Source: Bacteroidales bacterium (lineage in GTDB: Bacteria; Bacteroidota; Bacteroidia; Bacteroidales; WCHB1-69). From it: a stretch of 36,309 nucleotides of DNA. Made by a program: the position numbers and the translations under genes. The first letter of the stretch is position 1, and each line of letters opens with the position of its first letter. Positions 34,475 to 36,309 of this stretch are shown in pieces. Where the stretch lies: contig JAGOKS010000012.1 in NCBI GenBank assembly GCA_017994425.1, positions 1,875 through 38,183 of the forward strand. The letters run 5' to 3'. The notes beneath the pieces were generated by a model that saw nothing but the letters and a program-made list of their open reading frames with translations, was not told the origin of the DNA and did no database searches.

Positions 34475-35470
34475 ATGAAAATGAAAACAACCATTAGATT
34501 TTCGATGCCGGCAATACTATTTGCTGTCTTCTCAGTATTTTTTACTAATTGTATAAAAGATGCAACTATTCCGGTAGTAAGTACCAACGAAGCGACAGAA
34601 GTAACCCAAACGACAGCTACAAGCGGAGGAGTAATAAGTTCTGATGGCGGAGCAACCGTAACAGCACGCGGTGTATGTTGGAGTACAAACCAAAACCCAA
34701 CTATTGCCGATAATAAAACTACAGATGGCACAGGAGCAGGTAGTTTTACAAGTCCTATGACAGGCTTAACAGCCAATACAAAGTATTACGTACGAGCTTA
34801 CGCCACAAACAGTACAGGAACCTGGTATGGAAATGCAAGGTCGTTTATAACACTTGAAGGAAACCTTGATATTACGTATGGTACTGTGACCGATATTGAT
34901 GGCAATACTTATAAAACTGTAAAAATAGGCACCCAAACGTGGATGGCGGAAAACTTAAAAGTTACTAAATATAACAATGGAATAATAATCCCAAATGTAA
35001 CTGATGGTAACAGATGGTATGGATTAACTTCAGGAGCTTATTGTAATTACAATAATAGCCCAAGCAATGTGGCTACTTATGGAAGATTATACAATTGGTA
35101 TGCAGTAAAGTCAGGCAAATTATGCCCTACAGGATGGCATGTAGCAACGGATGCAGAATGGATGACTTTAATTAATTATTTAGGAGGTGAAGAAGTTGCA
35201 GGAAATAAATTAAAAGAAACCGACACAATACACTGGCATAGTCCCAATACCGGAGCAACCAACGAAAGCGGCTTTACAGCCCTTCCGGGTGGCTGCAGGG
35301 ACATGGATGGCACATTCAAATTAATTGGACTCTCCGGTTGGTGGTGGAGTGCTACTCAGTTCGCTGACCTTGGAGCCATCTCCCATTACATAAGCTACTA
35401 TTACGGTAGTGTTGAATTTAACTACGACTATCAGCAGTATGGGTATTCTGTGCGTTGCGTGAAAAATTAA
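34475..35470 (+). CDS. FISUMP-domain surface lipoprotein with fibronectin-like domain
   Basis: The 331-residue protein has a lipoprotein signal with Cys26 in F-F-T-N-C. A beta-sandwich of fibronectin type III kind (about 32-128) follows, with the V-C-W-S-T and Y-Y-V-R-A-Y-A-T-N strands typical of Bacteroidota surface proteins. The last 200 residues are a Fibrobacter succinogenes major paralogous (FISUMP) domain. It includes V-K-I-G-T-Q-T-W-M-A-E-N-L, Y-G-R-L-Y-N-W-Y-A-V, L-C-P-T-G-W-H-V-A-T-D-A-E-W, G-F-T-A-L-P-G-G and the closing S-V-R-C-V-K-N. Such proteins are outer-surface, often in many paralogues, with unknown ligands. It has its own promoter and terminator, so it is a single-gene unit. 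The start could also be the second ATG at 34481. Confidence 0.88.
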   Translation: MKMKTTIRFSMPAILFAVFSVFFTNCIKDATIPVVSTNEATEVTQTTATSGGVISSDGGATVTARGVCWSTNQNPTIADNKTTDGTGAGSFTSPMTGLTANTKYYVRAYATNSTGTWYGNARSFITLEGNLDITYGTVTDIDGNTYKTVKIGTQTWMAENLKVTKYNNGIIIPNVTDGNRWYGLTSGAYCNYNNSPSNVATYGRLYNWYAVKSGKLCPTGWHVATDAEWMTLINYLGGEEVAGNKLKETDTIHWHSPNTGATNESGFTALPGGCRDMDGTFKLIGLSGWWWSATQFADLGAISHYISYYYGSVEFNYDYQQYGYSVRCVKN

Positions 35471-35506
35471 GAATTTATTTGATTCAATGGTTTGTATAAT
35501 TTGTTA

Positions 35507-35532
35507 GGGGCTCCTGAAAGGGAGCCTTTTTT
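35507..35532 (+). terminator. Intrinsic terminator of the FISUMP gene
   Basis: GGCTCC (35509-35514) pairs with GGAGCC (35521-35526) over a short loop, followed directly by a T-run. It lies about 37 bases after the stop. Confidence 0.88.
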
Positions 35533-35768
35533 ATGATTTTGTAGGGCATGTATACCGGGTGTTCGGCTCTATGCATAACTGTTTCTATTAAATCATTCCC
35601 ACTTATCCACTATTTAAACCGTTTATTTCCCCACTATTATACTATAATAATACTTATTTATCCCACAATAATATTCCAGATAGGGTAAAAGCACCTTATT
35701 ATACCTTATTTAGTAATAAAAAAACCATAAAAAACGATACGAATTCCCTCCTATTAGTTCGAAAAGTG

Positions 35769-35776
35769 CAAAAATA
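35769..35776 (-). promoter_or_regulatory. Orphan minus-strand -7 element beside the repeat array
   Basis: On the minus strand it reads TATTTTTG followed by CAC, identical to the motif before the 5-alpha-reductase and MORN genes. No gene follows it on the minus strand before the FISUMP gene, so it may drive a small RNA or be fortuitous. Confidence 0.3.
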
Positions 35777-35793
35777 ATTGACGAAACCTTTTT

Positions 35794-35925
35794 AAAAAGA
35801 GCTTGAGAGCTTCTTTTGAAGTGCTCTAAGGCTTTTCATAAAAAGCTTTAGAGCTTTTTTAGAAAAGCTCTAAGGCTTTTTTGAAAAAGTACGAGAGCTT
35901 TTTGGAAAAAGCGCTAAGGCTTTTT
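35794..35925. repeat. Six tandem 22-bp quasi-palindromic repeats
   Basis: Six units begin at 35794, 35816, 35838, 35860, 35882 and 35904, exactly 22 bases apart. Each has an A-run and AGC on the left and a GC plus T-run on the right. The middle alternates: odd units have GAGAGC or TAGAGC (35805, 35849, 35893), even units have TAAGGC (35827, 35871, 35915), giving a 44-base super-period. Each unit could form a short hairpin. The 22-base period is not a multiple of three, so it is not coding. The first two units are the most degenerate. Confidence 0.85.
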
Positions 35926-35941
35926 GAGTGTTTTTTTAGGC

Positions 35942-35974
35942 AAAAAAAAGAGCCGCTGTAGGACTACAACGGCT
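35942..35974 (-). terminator. Minus-strand intrinsic terminator of the 58-codon gene
   Basis: AGCCGCTGTAG (35951-35961) pairs with CTACAACGGCT (35964-35974), 10 of 11 bases, and on the minus strand the stem is followed by C and eight Ts (35942-35949). It lies 45 bases after the 58-codon gene's stop. Confidence 0.82.
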
Positions 35975-36018
35975 TCTAAGGGTTTAAAATGTACTACTTT
36001 ATTCCTTCATGCTTTCTA

Positions 36019-36195
36019 TCAATAATGGATAGCCTTTTTTAAAACTTCTCTTTCGGGTTTTATACATAAATAGACTAAGGGATTATTTGTATTTGTATGT
36101 GGACTTTTTTCTTCCATGCTTTCCAGACTTTCTATATGAATTCTTGAAAGGATTGCTCCCATTGGATGTTTTGCTACTAATCGCTGTGTTTTCAT
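36019..36195 (-). CDS. Small uncharacterised protein of 58 residues
   Basis: An intact 58-codon frame starts at the ATG ending at 36195 and stops with TGA at 36019-36021. It has no signal or membrane segment; the sequence is mixed, basic at the start (M-K-T-Q-R-L-V-A-K-H-P-M) and near the end (K-P-E-R-E-V-L-K-K-A). Support that it is real: a TAnnTTTG promoter at the right distance upstream and a hairpin terminator just downstream on the same strand. I recognise no family. A small regulatory or DNA-binding protein would fit its place beside a repeat array, but this is speculation. Confidence 0.55.
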   Translation of the reverse strand: MKTQRLVAKHPMGAILSRIHIESLESMEEKSPHTNTNNPLVYLCIKPEREVLKKAIHY

Positions 36196-36221
36196 AATGT
36201 TGCTTTTTCGTTTTTTTGATG

Positions 36222-36254
36222 CAAAATTAAACTATAAAATCCTATTAAAACCAA
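36222..36254 (-). promoter_or_regulatory. Promoter of the 58-codon gene
   Basis: On the minus strand TTG (36252-36254) and TAATTTTG (36222-36229, followed by CAT) are 22 bases apart, near the Bacteroidota -33/-7 pattern. The -7 box is 26 bases before the ATG. Confidence 0.65.
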
Positions 36255-36309
36255 CGAAAATGAAAATATGTTATATATATCAGCATAAGAGAGGTATACA
36301 AACAATATT

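Larger units (their letters stand above)
35471..36018. other. 548-base non-coding stretch with terminator, repeat array and promoters
   Basis: I find no believable open reading frame here. It holds the FISUMP terminator (35507-35532), an AT-rich spacer of about 230 bases, a minus-strand TATTTTTG box (35769-35776), the 22-bp repeat array (35794-35925) and the minus-strand terminator (35942-35974). It reads as a compact regulatory or structural region rather than decayed coding sequence. Confidence 0.6.

Noticed and set aside
35794..35925. CRISPR array
   Set aside because: The repeats touch each other without unique spacers, vary between units and have no cas genes; this is a tandem array.

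Overview
The window looks like an AT-rich (about one-third GC by eye) chromosome segment of an anaerobic member of the Bacteroidota, most likely Bacteroidales. Several sequence features point there. A TAnnTTTG promoter element, usually followed by C or CA, recurs upstream of genes on both strands. Neighbouring pairs typical of the group occur (lpxK with purine nucleoside phosphorylase; a Nif3-like protein with a C4 zinc-ribbon coiled-coil protein). There is a FISUMP-domain lipoprotein, there are many MORN-variant (YwqK-type) repeats, and there is a DUF3857 protein. [FeFe]-hydrogenase maturase HydE and indolepyruvate:ferredoxin oxidoreductase (IorAB) argue for anaerobic, ferredoxin-based metabolism. 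I saw no tRNA, rRNA, IS element, prophage or CRISPR array.

Layout. Positions 82-4339 hold a tightly packed minus-strand operon: lpxK, purine nucleoside phosphorylase, DNA polymerase III delta', a small outer-membrane-like protein and a DUF1566-type lipoprotein. Positions 4481-8401 read plus: Nif3-like, zinc-ribbon coiled-coil, a divergent chorismate synthase, SufE and a SufT/MIP18-type protein. Positions 8587-13284 hold dnaX and a secreted M16 peptidase, closed by a strong bidirectional terminator. Positions 13311-21525 read minus: a 1115-residue TPR+MORN-variant protein, a DUF3857 protein with a degraded transglutaminase-like region, a subtilase and HydE. Positions 21845-27542 read plus: recQ, a membrane-anchored OmpH/Skp-like protein, a MORN lipoprotein and iorAB. 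A flavodoxin-like gene then converges on a minus-strand manC-sufB pair, followed by a SprT-like protease gene with a tiny lipoprotein gene upstream.

The last 5 kb is the most accessory-looking part. A steroid 5-alpha-reductase-family membrane enzyme is translationally coupled to two tandem short-chain dehydrogenases (31786-34198), an arrangement that suggests stepwise reduction of a 3-oxo-delta4 steroid-like or other hydrophobic enone. After it come heptamer repeats, a fibronectin-like/FISUMP lipoprotein with its own promoter and terminator, an exact-phase six-copy 22-bp repeat array (35794-35925) and a previously uncalled 58-codon gene on the minus strand (36019-36195) with a matching promoter and a hairpin terminator. 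I judge the reductase-dehydrogenase operon and the 22-bp array with its neighbouring small gene to be the best leads for something new.

Positions 1-81 hold only AT-rich sequence with no recognisable feature. All functional names rest on motif recognition by eye; no database search was run.
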